From: Komarekiella atlantica HA4396-MV6
GTDB lineage: Bacteria > Cyanobacteriota > Cyanobacteriia > Cyanobacteriales > Nostocaceae
Direction: 5' to 3'
Assembly (NCBI GenBank): GCA_019359395.1
Contig: JAHHHK010000005.1
Location: forward strand, 1-64,000
DNA length: 64,000 bases
Shown: positions 9,694-18,136 of the stretch, piece after piece
How the letters are laid out: each line of letters opens with the position of its first letter
Numbering within the stretch: the stretch's first letter is position 1
Notes under the pieces: model-generated
Databases searched by the model: none
The model's input: only the letters and a program-made list of their open reading frames with translations
What the model was told of the DNA's origin: nothing
Program-made: the position numbers and the translations under genes

Positions 9694-11096
9694 GCGATTT
9701 TTTACCAACTGGCATTCAGCTGACGTACTTAGTCGCTGCATCTTTATTCATCTTGGGTTTGAAAAAGCTGGGATCACCTGCTACAGCGCGGAATGGTAAT
9801 GTCATCGCGGCTGTAGGGATGCTGTTGGCGATCGCAGCTACAATGCTAGACCAGCATGTGTTGAATTACGAGATGATATTGTTGGGCTTGGCGATTGGTT
9901 CAGGGATTGGTGCGATCGTTGCCTACAAAGTCCAAATGACGGAAATGCCCCAAATGGTGGGCTTACTCAACGGTCTGGGCGGTGCAGCTTCGGCTTTAGT
10001 AGCCGTTGCGGAATTCTGGCGGTTACTGGATAGTTCTCAACCAATACCGCTAGATGTCAACATCTCCATGTTGTTGGATGTGTTAATCGGCGGTGTTACC
10101 TTCACAGGTAGTTTTCTCGCCTTTGCTAAATTGCAAGGTTTAATCAGTGGTTCCCCGATTACATTTCCATTTCAGCAACCATTTAACTTGTTGCTTTTGG
10201 GTGCTTATGTGGTAGGTAGTGCCTACTTAATCATCACACCCGATAGCTTACCCATCTTCTTAGCAGTGGTTGCTGTTTCCCTAGTGTTGGGTGTAATGTT
10301 CGTCATCCCCATTGGTGGTGGCGATATGCCGGTGGTAATTTCGCTGTTGAACTCCTTGTCGGGTATAGCCGCGGCTGCGGCTGGATTTGTGGTGATGAAC
10401 AATATGTTGATCATCGCTGGTGCGTTGGTAGGAGCATCTGGATTAATCCTTACTGAGATTATGTGTAAGGCAATGAACCGCTCTCTATTTAGTGTGTTGT
10501 TCAGCGCTTTTGGCACGGGTTCTGGTGGTGGTGCTGCTGCTAGCGGTGGTGGTGCAACCGATCAAACCGTCCGCAGTATTGATCCCGAAGAAGGGGCGAT
10601 GATGTTGGGTTATGCCCGTTCTGTGGTAATTGTTCCTGGTTATGGGATGGCTGTTGCCCAAGCGCAACATAGTGTGCGGGAATTGTCAGATCAACTAGAA
10701 CGGATGGGCGTTGATGTCAAGTACGCCATTCACCCCGTTGCTGGCAGAATGCCGGGGCACATGAATGTATTGCTGGCTGAGGCAAATGTGCCTTATACGC
10801 AGTTGTATGACATGGAAGATATTAATCCCCAGTTTGAACAAGCTGATGTGGCTTTAGTCATTGGGGCAAATGATGTGGTAAATCCTGCGGCGCGGAGTGA
10901 TGCTAATAGCCCAATTTATGGTATGCCAATTTTGGAAGTAGATCGGGCAAAGCAGACAATTGTGATTAAGCGCGGGATGAGTACAGGTTTTGCCGGTGTA
11001 GATAATGAGTTGTTCTACAAGGATAAAACTACGATGCTCTTTGGTAGCGCTAAGGATATGGTGTCGAAGTTGGTTTCGGAAGTGAAGCAACTTTAA
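9690..11096 (+). CDS. pntB: NAD(P) transhydrogenase beta subunit
   Basis: A 468-residue beta subunit. The N-terminal half holds eight or nine membrane helices (e.g. MPQMVGLLNGLGGAASALV), then a linker with a Gly/Ala/Ser-rich stretch, and a C-terminal NADP(H)-binding domain from about residue 295 with VPGYGMAVAQAQH, HPVAGRMPGHMNVLLAEA and GANDVVNPAA. The start is GTG overlapping the preceding stop. Together with the two upstream products it forms the complete transhydrogenase that supplies NADPH at the expense of the proton gradient or runs in reverse. A strong hairpin terminator follows. Confidence 0.96.
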   Translation: MSDFLPTGIQLTYLVAASLFILGLKKLGSPATARNGNVIAAVGMLLAIAATMLDQHVLNYEMILLGLAIGSGIGAIVAYKVQMTEMPQMVGLLNGLGGAASALVAVAEFWRLLDSSQPIPLDVNISMLLDVLIGGVTFTGSFLAFAKLQGLISGSPITFPFQQPFNLLLLGAYVVGSAYLIITPDSLPIFLAVVAVSLVLGVMFVIPIGGGDMPVVISLLNSLSGIAAAAAGFVVMNNMLIIAGALVGASGLILTEIMCKAMNRSLFSVLFSAFGTGSGGGAAASGGGATDQTVRSIDPEEGAMMLGYARSVVIVPGYGMAVAQAQHSVRELSDQLERMGVDVKYAIHPVAGRMPGHMNVLLAEANVPYTQLYDMEDINPQFEQADVALVIGANDVVNPAARSDANSPIYGMPILEVDRAKQTIVIKRGMSTGFAGVDNELFYKDKTTMLFGSAKDMVSKLVSEVKQL

Positions 11097-11137
11097 GAAA
11101 TTTTAAATTTTCTTTTAGCCATTACTGGCTATAACTT

Positions 11138-11170
11138 CCCTACCTAGTTTATAACTGGGTAGGGTTTTGT
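11138..11170 (+). terminator. Rho-independent terminator after pntB
   Basis: CCCTACCTAGTT (11138-11149) pairs with AACTGGGTAGGG (11153-11164) with one mismatch, leaving a very short loop, and is followed by TTTTGTTT. It is about 40 bp after the pntB stop and fits an intrinsic terminator closing the pnt operon. Confidence 0.75.
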
Positions 11171-11194
11171 TTGATCATTGTAGGAATATTATTT

Positions 11195-12178
11195 ATGCCG
11201 ATTGTAAATAGAGAAAAATGGCAGCATGTTTTATTTTTTAGTGAACGTGAATTTTTAGAGATAGGCTTGAGAAATGATGGAGTAAGAATAATTCAAATTG
11301 GGATGGAAGGCGATGCCCCTATCGTTGCATTTGTTTCTACAGATGATCTAAGCAACGAAGATTTAGAACCGATAGAACTATGGTCATTAATGAAGTTTTC
11401 CTATACTGCCGATGAATATCAGTTCTACGATCAACCTAAAAAACTAAATTATAATTCAAAAATTATTCAAAAATATAAGATTATTACGGATAATCAATTT
11501 TCTCTTGATTTAGATATTGAATCTTATATTTTATCTATTCAATTCCAAAAAGACAGTCTTTGCATGTGGGTATTAGAGAGCAATAATGAATTTAAAAGAC
11601 GCAAAAAACGAAATTTTTTATGGATTAGAACAGGCGAAGTTATAGAATATCAAGATTACAAATATCTCTTTACATTGCAATCACAAACGAGGAACCATGT
11701 TACTCATTTATTTGAAATCTTCGATACTGATTTTAGGGAATTAGAAAAATTTCTAGCTGCTCAACAATGGGAAAAAGCCGATAAAGAAACTTTTGCTATC
11801 TTGCTAAATTTATGCGGTTCAGAAAATTCTCCAGATGGTTATTGGATAAGCGAAGCAAATATAAAAAACATCAAATTTTCAGACTTAAATTATATAAATT
11901 ATCTATGGTATAAATACAGTAATGGGCGCTTTGGATACAGCATTCAAAAGTGTATTTGGCAAAATATTACAGATAATTTTGAGATTGATATTAATAACAT
12001 TCAATATGAGAAATGGCATAATTTTTGCGAGCATTTAGGATGGAATACTGGTTTTCCCGCACTAAATTTTACTGATAGTGCAATAGAAGGTCATTTACCT
12101 GCTATCGTTGGTTGGGGAATGCCATTTGGCCCGATAGGTTTTCCTAAAACATTTCTTAGTATTCTGTCTCGCTTTTGA
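11195..12178 (+). CDS. GUN4-domain protein with an unrecognised N-terminal half
   Basis: The C-terminal part (about residues 180-320 of 327) is a GUN4 domain: LAAQQWEKADKETFAILL, DLNYINYLWYKYSNGRFGYS, IQKCIW and FCEHLGWNTG. GUN4 domains bind porphyrins, and true GUN4 stimulates Mg-chelatase, but multi-domain variants like this are common in filamentous cyanobacteria and may serve signalling. The first 180 residues are not recognised; they look beta-rich and hydrophilic. The ATG at 11195 is preferred over a TTG 24 bp upstream because GGA lies about ten bases before it. AT-rich codon use differs from the flanking pnt genes. No regulatory partner is visible nearby. Confidence 0.8.
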   Translation: MPIVNREKWQHVLFFSEREFLEIGLRNDGVRIIQIGMEGDAPIVAFVSTDDLSNEDLEPIELWSLMKFSYTADEYQFYDQPKKLNYNSKIIQKYKIITDNQFSLDLDIESYILSIQFQKDSLCMWVLESNNEFKRRKKRNFLWIRTGEVIEYQDYKYLFTLQSQTRNHVTHLFEIFDTDFRELEKFLAAQQWEKADKETFAILLNLCGSENSPDGYWISEANIKNIKFSDLNYINYLWYKYSNGRFGYSIQKCIWQNITDNFEIDINNIQYEKWHNFCEHLGWNTGFPALNFTDSAIEGHLPAIVGWGMPFGPIGFPKTFLSILSRF

Positions 12179-12383
12179 GATAGTTCGTGTAGTGCGATCG
12201 CCTAATTGTACCTTTATAACAACCGTAATCGCTTCCCTTCTTCCTCTGCGTCTCTGCGGTTCGTTAAAAAAGCGATCGCCAAATCTTCACTGTGCGATCG
12301 CCTCTTATATTCTTCCTTGGCGGTTTTTTAAAAAAGCGATCGCACTTCCAAAACCCCACCAAGCGATCGCTTTGGTAATATAA
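12179..12383. repeat. HIP1-dense repeat segment
   Basis: Within 205 bp there are at least five CGATCG/GCGATCGC sites, together with fragments of the widespread CCTCTGCGTCTCTGCGG repeat and two runs of TTAAAAAAGCGATCGC. An open frame of 63 codons spans it but is only repeat sequence. It separates the GUN4-domain gene from the convergent PIN toxin gene. Confidence 0.7.
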
Positions 12384-12833
12384 TTAAGACTGCGGTGTAA
12401 TACTGCGCGGATCAACAACTACAATCGCAGAAAAACGTTTAAAGTCATCAATATTAAATGTAAGTAGATGTGTAATCTGGTGCGTTATCATCGCCGCAAC
12501 TAAACGTGCATCATGCACCTGTTTTCCCATGACTTGGTATTTAACAATTAGAGATTCCCACTCACAAAAAATTGCAGGTGTATCAAGGTGTAGTATAAAT
12601 ATCTTCTTGAGTTTCTCAGTTTCTTGTACTGCTTGAGCCGTGGATAAACCTAAACCATTACTATTAATTGGTCTTGTAGCAACAGCCCAAAACTCAATGA
12701 GATTCTGTGGAGTTATATATAATAATTCACCTTGTCTCTTGAACATCAAAATCGCTCTTTGAGTATCAGAGTGCATTGGGCTATTCTTCTGCACCAAACG
12801 CAGCAAAATATTAGTATCCACCAAATAGCTCAT
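12384..12833 (-). CDS. PIN-domain toxin (VapC-like)
   Basis: The 149-residue protein is a PIN-domain nuclease: Asp in VDTNILLRL at the start, Glu in NLIEFWAVATRP near residue 44, Asp in VHDARLVAAM near residue 107 and a further acidic pair in NIDDFKRF near 128. These would coordinate metal for RNA cleavage, as in VapC toxins. It overlaps the upstream antitoxin gene by four bases (ATGA), the usual type II arrangement. All four acidic positions are present, so it is probably active. The target RNA cannot be told from sequence. Confidence 0.87.
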   Translation of the reverse strand: MSYLVDTNILLRLVQKNSPMHSDTQRAILMFKRQGELLYITPQNLIEFWAVATRPINSNGLGLSTAQAVQETEKLKKIFILHLDTPAIFCEWESLIVKYQVMGKQVHDARLVAAMITHQITHLLTFNIDDFKRFSAIVVVDPRSITPQS

Positions 12834-13108
12834 AACATTTCGTCTTCTCTGGTGTAAATAGTCTCTCGACTAATCGCTGCATCTGAAAGTACTGGTGCTA
12901 AAGAAAAAGCAGGACTATTTATTAAATCTGTTAATATAGCTTCCCATTCTTTCTGATCTGATACTTGATAAAATTTTTCTTCTTCATGGCTGCTTAAACT
13001 GTCTTCAATCAGAGACGCAAGATAAGCTTCTACCGATAAACCTTGTGCAGCAGCTTCAGCAATGAGACGAGCCTCTATTTCTGGTTTCAGTTGTAGCTGT
13101 ATGGTCAT
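12830..13108 (-). CDS. Antitoxin partner of the PIN toxin
   Basis: The 92-residue protein starts MTIQLQLKPEIEARLIAEA and continues GLSVEAYLASLIEDSL, a ribbon-helix-helix-like beginning seen in many PIN-toxin antitoxins, and ends with an acidic tail that could bind the toxin. It directly precedes and overlaps the toxin gene. It should bind and neutralise the toxin and repress the operon. The assignment rests on context plus the N-terminal pattern; the exact antitoxin family is uncertain. Confidence 0.78.
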   Translation of the reverse strand: MTIQLQLKPEIEARLIAEAAAQGLSVEAYLASLIEDSLSSHEEEKFYQVSDQKEWEAILTDLINSPAFSLAPVLSDAAISRETIYTREDEML

Positions 13109-13218
13109 TTGTTGTCTCCTAAAGTAGCCATGAAAATCGCCTACTTTAATGGTAAATAAAAGTGTAGGGACACGATATTATCATGTCCCTACAAAAACAC
13201 TGTGTAACCGTGGGCGAA

Positions 13219-13383
13219 TTATCGCCGCTTAGGAGTGCTGCGTCGTGTTTCGCGTTTTTCTTGTTCTAGACGTCGGCGATCGCGCCAATCTGCCAGCGTC
13301 AAATAACCAATACCACCAGTAACTACTACCAGCAGCACTACGGCAACTAAAGCCAAAATACTCAGGAATGGACTTTCCACCAT
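13219..13383 (-). CDS. 54-residue single-span membrane protein downstream of petN
   Basis: This 54-codon frame reads MVESPFLSILALVAVVLLVV and continues VTGGIGYLTLADWRDRRRLE, ending in a very basic tail (KRETRRSTPKRR). It has one membrane helix (about residues 7-30) and a charged C-terminus. It begins four bases after the petN stop, which suggests cotranscription. I do not recognise the family. The position next to a cytochrome b6f subunit gene makes a thylakoid location plausible, but this is inference. Confidence 0.72.
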   Translation of the reverse strand: MVESPFLSILALVAVVLLVVVTGGIGYLTLADWRDRRRLEQEKRETRRSTPKRR

Positions 13384-13387
13384 ACCT

Positions 13388-13477
13388 CTACAGTCCGTTA
13401 CGTCCCCAAACTACCATTGCAATTGACCAAGTGAACACAACTAACAGTGATACCCAACCCAGTGTCAATATTGCCAT
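13388..13477 (-). CDS. petN: Cytochrome b6f complex subunit PetN
   Basis: A 29-codon gene encoding [20 protein letters not shown] followed by MVVWGRNGL, the nearly invariant sequence of PetN (subunit 8) in cyanobacteria and chloroplasts. It is a single transmembrane helix at the edge of the cytochrome b6f complex and is needed for complex stability. It is shorter than normal ORF-calling limits. The 54-residue gene follows directly. Confidence 0.97.
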   Translation of the reverse strand: MAILTLGWVSLLVVFTWSIAMVVWGRNGL

Positions 13478-13629
13478 AGTCCCACTTTTGAATTCATTTA
13501 CAAAACGTCTCTAATATTTATCATACTGGGGATTGGGTACTGGGGATTGAGTATTGAGAATTGGGTACTGGGCAATTTTTCTCATCTCTAATCCTCAATT
13601 CCCATTCTTTAATAAATGCCAGATGTCAA

Positions 13630-14091
13630 ATGAACGAAACTTCAGATACTCAACTAATGGCAGAACGCCTAGAATCCCTCAAAGCTGGAATTATCGGGGG
13701 TTTATCTCTGTGTTTCGCCTTCGTCATTACCAGTTTAATAAACACTCTAGTACTGGCAAAGTATTTTCAGACACTCGCAAATCTGCACGTTAGTGTTAAT
13801 TGGCACTGCTGGGTAAGTGGTGCAGTTGCTTGCTTCTCTGGCTTGCTGTTTGGTATCACTTACCGTTATATCATCCGTTCAGACAACAATCCTCAACTCA
13901 AAGCTGGCGGTGTACTAGCTTTTGGCTTGGTGCGGGGACTAACCCAGATAGAACTTGGGTTAAATTCTGCCAACAAAGTTTTACCTTGTTTAGTACTGGC
14001 TCTGGAAAGTGTATTGTGGTTTGTAGTGGGGGCGATCGCTCTCGATACCGCTATCCAACTTGGCTGGCTCAAACCTTTTCCATCAGCCTAA
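13630..14091 (+). CDS. Cyanobacterial membrane protein of unknown function
   Basis: The 153-residue protein has four hydrophobic segments (GIIGGLSLCFAFVITSLI; WVSGAVACFSGLLFGITY; LKAGGVLAFGLVRGLTQIEL; VLALESVLWFVVGAIALDT). The ATG at 13630 begins MNETSDTQLMAERLESLKAG; an in-frame extension upstream covers repeat-like sequence and is unlikely. It is divergent from petN with about 150 bp between. The pattern looks like a conserved cyanobacterial hypothetical protein, but I cannot name a family. Confidence 0.7.
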   Translation: MNETSDTQLMAERLESLKAGIIGGLSLCFAFVITSLINTLVLAKYFQTLANLHVSVNWHCWVSGAVACFSGLLFGITYRYIIRSDNNPQLKAGGVLAFGLVRGLTQIELGLNSANKVLPCLVLALESVLWFVVGAIALDTAIQLGWLKPFPSA

Positions 14092-14124
14092 ATTCTTTAT
14101 ATTTAAACAGTCCAACTTTTTAAT

Positions 14125-14691
14125 ATGGAAACTAAAAGATCTCACTATTATCTGATAGTCGATCTGGAGGCTACTTGCAGTGACAATGGAATTATTCCTA
14201 GGCACGAAATGGAAATCATCGAAATTGGTGCGGTAATGCTCAATCGAACCACATGGGAAATTGATGCAGAGTTTCAACAATTTATCCAACCTGTGAGACA
14301 CCCGCAGCTAACAGCTTTTTGCACAGAATTAACTAGTATTCAGCAACAAGATGTTGATCAAGCATCACGATTTTCAGAGGTAATTTATGATTTCAAAGAA
14401 TGGATTTATTCATCATTTCCCAATCATATTTTCTGTTCTTGGGGTAATTACGACAAAAAGCAATTTCTCCAAGATTGTGCATTTCATCATATCCCTTATC
14501 CTTTTGCCTCAGAACACATCAATATCAAAGAAGAATTTTCAGAATATCTTGGTGTATCTAAAAAATATGGTATGGCACTAGCTCTCAAGGAATTAGGAAT
14601 AAAATTAAAAGGCACACATCATCGCGGTATTGATGATGCTCGCAACATTGCAGCTATTTACCGCCAAATGAAAACTAAAAAACCAAGCTGA
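14125..14691 (+). CDS. DEDDh 3'-5' exonuclease, ERI1/KapD-like
   Basis: The 188-residue protein has all exonuclease motifs: Exo I YLIVDLEATCSDNG with the Asp-Glu pair, the EIIEIGAVML strand, Exo II with Asp in SWGNYDKKQF (about residue 110) and Exo III HHRGIDDARNIAAIY with His and Asp (about residues 169-173). This is the ERI1/KapD-like group that trims RNA or DNA 3' ends. It begins 33 bp after the membrane protein gene and may be cotranscribed. The substrate is not known. Confidence 0.88.
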   Translation: METKRSHYYLIVDLEATCSDNGIIPRHEMEIIEIGAVMLNRTTWEIDAEFQQFIQPVRHPQLTAFCTELTSIQQQDVDQASRFSEVIYDFKEWIYSSFPNHIFCSWGNYDKKQFLQDCAFHHIPYPFASEHINIKEEFSEYLGVSKKYGMALALKELGIKLKGTHHRGIDDARNIAAIYRQMKTKKPS

Positions 14692-14795
14692 GTCAAAGGA
14701 ATGATGAAGCTTGTCAGCCTGAAAGCTACACTGCATAGTTAGCATAAACATGAGTTCAAACTGTTATTGATAATAACTTCGGAACTAAAAATCAA

Positions 14796-16178
14796 ATGCA
14801 AGCACTCAATCCTCTTAAAACCCCCTCTTTTCTTCAGAAAATCCAATGGGTTGCTGATCCGGTAAAATATATGGAGAGTGCAGCCCAACAATATCCTGAT
14901 CTATTTACTGCTAATGTAATTGGTTTTGGAAACAAGTTGGTATTCGTCAACCATCCCCAAGGACAGCAAGAAATTTTAACTAATGACCGCAAGAAGTTTG
15001 CTGCCCTTGGTAAAGAAAATAGAATATTGCAACCCTTAATCGGAGACTACTCAGTTATTATGCTAGAAGGCGATCGCCATAGACAGCGGCGACAGTTAGT
15101 AATGCCTTCTTTTCATGGCGATCGAATGCGAAGTTACGGTGAGTTAATTTGTAATATTACAAAAAAAGTCTTCAATCAATTACCCACAGATAAACCCTTT
15201 TCTGCACGTAGCGCCACACAAGATATTTCCTTACAAGTCATCTTACAAACGGTTTTTGGTGTGCATGAGGGAGAAAAAAGCCAACAACTCAAGCAACGAC
15301 TGGCAATCATGGCGGATCTGTTTCGCTCACCTTTGACTTCTAGTTTTTTATTTTTTCCCTTCCTGCAAAAAGATTTAGGCGCTTGGAGTCCTTGGGGCAA
15401 GTTTTTACGCGATCGCCAACAACTTGATAAAATGCTCTACGCTGTAATTGCTGAACGCCGAGAAAACAGCGATGCTAACCGGATCGATATCCTCTCTTTG
15501 TTGATGTCAACTCACGATGAAGCAGGAAACTCAATGACAGATCAGGAGTTGCGTGATGAGTTGATGACTTTATTGTTTGCTGGATATGAAACCACAGCAA
15601 CAGCAATGGCTTGGTCATTGTATTGGGTTCATCAACAACCTGAAGTCCGGGAAAAACTCCTCCAAGAACTGAATACTCTTGGTGATTCACCAGATCCGAT
15701 GAGCATTTTCCGGTTGCCTTATCTCACCGCTGTCTGTAATGAAACCTTGCGGATTCACCCGGTTGCTATGTTGACATTTCCGAGGATTGTACGCGAACCT
15801 GTGGAACTACTGGGACATTCTTTAGAGCCTGGTACAATCGTAGTCGGCTGCATGTATCTCACTCACCAGCGCGAAGATTTATATCCAGAACCAAAGCAGT
15901 TCAAGCCAGAACGTTTTCTAGAACGTCAATTTTCTCCTTATGAATTTATCCCCTTTGGTGGTGGTGTGCGCCGCTGTTTGGGCGAAGCTTTAGCTGTGTT
16001 TGAAATGAAGCTAGTATTAGCGACTATCCTGTCACGCTATCAACTCGCACGGGCTGAGAATCAACCAGAAGTACCTCGCCGCCGAGGTGTTACCCTTGCA
16101 CCTGCTCGTGGTGTCCAGATGGTAATTACAGGTAAACGTGCGCCTCAAGAGTCTCCTCTTAGTTTGGTAACTATTTAG
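14796..16178 (+). CDS. Cytochrome P450 (CYP110-like)
   Basis: A 460-residue P450. The oxygen-binding I-helix motif is AGYETTATAMAW, the ExxR motif is ETLR, and the heme-binding segment FIPFGGGVRRCLGEAL places the axial Cys near residue 394. The N-terminus lacks an anchor helix. Overall pattern resembles the CYP110 family common in Nostoc and Anabaena, which hydroxylates fatty acids or terpenes; the substrate here is not determined. The aminotransferase starts 16 bp downstream, so the two may be cotranscribed and act in one small pathway, an inference from spacing. Confidence 0.92.
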   Translation: MQALNPLKTPSFLQKIQWVADPVKYMESAAQQYPDLFTANVIGFGNKLVFVNHPQGQQEILTNDRKKFAALGKENRILQPLIGDYSVIMLEGDRHRQRRQLVMPSFHGDRMRSYGELICNITKKVFNQLPTDKPFSARSATQDISLQVILQTVFGVHEGEKSQQLKQRLAIMADLFRSPLTSSFLFFPFLQKDLGAWSPWGKFLRDRQQLDKMLYAVIAERRENSDANRIDILSLLMSTHDEAGNSMTDQELRDELMTLLFAGYETTATAMAWSLYWVHQQPEVREKLLQELNTLGDSPDPMSIFRLPYLTAVCNETLRIHPVAMLTFPRIVREPVELLGHSLEPGTIVVGCMYLTHQREDLYPEPKQFKPERFLERQFSPYEFIPFGGGVRRCLGEALAVFEMKLVLATILSRYQLARAENQPEVPRRRGVTLAPARGVQMVITGKRAPQESPLSLVTI

Positions 16179-16193
16179 TTAAAGAGCGATCGC

Positions 16194-17384
16194 ATGGAAT
16201 CTCTAACCTCTCGTATGCAAGCGGTACAGTCGCCGATCATTCCTGTGGTTGGGGAACTGATTAAAAACTCTCCTGGAACCATCTCTTTAGGACAGGGTGT
16301 AGTTTCTTACAACCCACCACAGTCAGCAATTGAGTTTTTAACCAAATTCCTTGCTGAACCCGCTAATAATCTTTACCAAGCAGTTGAGGGAATTCCCCCT
16401 TTGTTGGCTGCACTGGCAGGAAAATTGTCAGCTTTTAACGGCATTGAAATTAACGAGGAAAACTGCGTTGTTGTTACAGCGGGAAGCAACATGGCGTTTA
16501 TGAATGCCATTCTGGCGATTACTTCCCCAGGTGATGAAATTATTCTGAATACGCCTTACTATTTCAATCATGAAATGGCGATCGCAATGGCGGGTTGTCA
16601 TGCAGTGTTAGTAGAAACAGACGAAAATTATCAACTGCGTCCAGAGGCGATCGCTCAAGCAATTACCCCGAAAACACGGGCAATAGTGACAATTTCACCA
16701 AATAATCCGACTGGAGTTGTCTATTCAGAAGCGACATTGCACCAAGTGAATCAAATTTGCGCCGTTCACCGAAGGTGTGCCGAAGGGACTCGCGGCATTT
16801 ATCATATTAGCGATGAAGCTTACGAATATTTTACCTATAACGGAGTAAAACATGTTTCCCCTGGCGCTGCTGGCAGCAGCGAGTACACTATTTCCCTCTA
16901 TAGCCTTTCCAAGGCTTACGGTTTTGCCAGTTGGCGCATCGGCTATATGGTAATTCCCAAACACCTGCTTGTCGCCGTTAAAAAAGTCCAGGATACGATT
17001 TTGATTTGTCCGCCAGTGGTTTCTCAGTATGCAGCTTTAGGAGCATTGCAAGCAAAAGATGAGTATTTGCAGAGCAATATAGGAGCAATTGCTCAAGTTC
17101 GACAACTAGTACTCGAATCCCTTAACCACCTACAAGGCTTGTGTACTATTACCCCAGCCGATGGTGCTTTCTATTTTTTCCTCAAAGTTCATACCCAGAT
17201 GGATGCTTTGGAATTAGTTAAAAGACTGATCCAAGAACATAAAATAGCAGTTATTCCCGGTTCAACCTTTGGCATGGATAATGGATGCTATCTACGAGTT
17301 GCCTATGGTGCGCTGCAAAAAGAGACAGCAAAAGAAGGTATAGACAGATTAGTAAAAGGTCTACAAATTATAGTGAGAAGTTAG
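16194..17384 (+). CDS. Class I/II pyridoxal-phosphate aminotransferase
   Basis: The 396-residue protein belongs to fold-type I aminotransferases: ISPNNPTGVVYS, ISDEAYEYFTYNG and the PLP-lysine motif YSLSKAYGFASWRIGYM (Lys near residue 240), with a C-terminal Arg in YLRVAYGA that should bind the substrate carboxylate. It likely transaminates an amino acid; specificity is unknown. Between the NPTG and DEAY motifs (about residues 190-201) there is an extra segment VHRRCAEGTRG encoded by palindromic repeat-like DNA, which appears to be an in-frame repeat insertion. It follows the P450 gene by 16 bp. Confidence 0.92.
   Translation: MESLTSRMQAVQSPIIPVVGELIKNSPGTISLGQGVVSYNPPQSAIEFLTKFLAEPANNLYQAVEGIPPLLAALAGKLSAFNGIEINEENCVVVTAGSNMAFMNAILAITSPGDEIILNTPYYFNHEMAIAMAGCHAVLVETDENYQLRPEAIAQAITPKTRAIVTISPNNPTGVVYSEATLHQVNQICAVHRRCAEGTRGIYHISDEAYEYFTYNGVKHVSPGAAGSSEYTISLYSLSKAYGFASWRIGYMVIPKHLLVAVKKVQDTILICPPVVSQYAALGALQAKDEYLQSNIGAIAQVRQLVLESLNHLQGLCTITPADGAFYFFLKVHTQMDALELVKRLIQEHKIAVIPGSTFGMDNGCYLRVAYGALQKETAKEGIDRLVKGLQIIVRS
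16761..16795 (+). repeat. Repeat-like insertion inside the aminotransferase gene
   Basis: The 35-bp stretch beginning GCCGTTCACCGAAGGTGTGC and ending in CGAAGGGACTCGCGG has the ACCGAAGGTG / CGAAGGG motif style of the intergenic palindromic repeats of filamentous cyanobacteria. It keeps the reading frame and falls in a surface loop between conserved motifs. Confidence 0.55.
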
Positions 17385-17469
17385 TTATGAGTAAATATTA
17401 AATTCGTAGAGTTATTACACAGCGTTTATTTACTGATTTTTCCAATATTTATAATTTCAAGTTTAAGCA

Positions 17470-17907
17470 ATGCCGATTATTAATATAACAATCCAAATCG
17501 AAACTGAACAGGGAATTAATATTCATAACATAACACCACAAATTCAAGATATTATTACCTCAACATCGATTAAGAATGGACAAATTTTAGTATTTTCTCG
17601 ACATACTACAACAGCTTTAGCTATTAATGAAAATGAAGTCAGACTATTAGAGGATATAAGGGTATTCTTACAGAAATTAGCACCCGATTCAGAGCGATAC
17701 TTGCACAATGACCTGCATTTAAGGGATGTCCCAGAAGATGAACCGATAAATGCTCACTCTCACTTGATGGCAATGATGCTAAGTACGAGTGAAGTAATTC
17801 CCCTTGTTGATGGAAAATTAGCTTTGGGTACTTGGCAATCTGTATTATTTTTTGAGCTGGATGGGCCTCGCAAACGAACTGTATTTTTGCAAATTTCTGG
17901 AGAGTAA
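17470..17907 (+). CDS. YjbQ family (UPF0047) protein
   Basis: The 145-residue protein shows the family signature: FSRHTTTALAINENE, HNDLHLRDVPEDEPINAHSH, LGTWQSVLFFELDGPRKR. Conserved His residues in these blocks likely bind a metal. YjbQ proteins can complement thiamin-phosphate synthase mutants weakly, but their real role is not settled. The length is typical. It stands alone between the aminotransferase and a small membrane protein. Confidence 0.9.
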   Translation: MPIINITIQIETEQGINIHNITPQIQDIITSTSIKNGQILVFSRHTTTALAINENEVRLLEDIRVFLQKLAPDSERYLHNDLHLRDVPEDEPINAHSHLMAMMLSTSEVIPLVDGKLALGTWQSVLFFELDGPRKRTVFLQISGE

Positions 17908-17989
17908 TATCTTAGCTCCCAAAATAGTCCTAAATCATTTGTAATAAGCCACAAATGACAAATGACTACCTTTACGAAAACCTTACAAC

Positions 17990-18130
17990 TCAAGTAGGAT
18001 TGCTGTAGCAAAAAATAACTTGGTAATTAAAATTACAACAAATACATAACAAAGCAATTATACTTAACACCATTGTAGGAAGTATTTTTGTCATCAGTTG
18101 TGCCAATCTAGCAAATAACTCCTCAAACAT
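17990..18130 (-). CDS. Possible 46-residue membrane peptide
   Basis: A minus-strand frame starts MFEELFARLAQLMTKILPTM and continues into a hydrophobic stretch with several Cys (LLCICC). It has an amphipathic start then one membrane segment. No Shine-Dalgarno sequence stands at the first ATG, and no family is recognised. It may be chance; it is listed because the composition is protein-like and it fills an otherwise empty gap divergent from the next gene. Confidence 0.25.
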   Translation of the reverse strand: MFEELFARLAQLMTKILPTMVLSIIALLCICCNFNYQVIFCYSNPT

Positions 18131-18136
18131 AAATTT

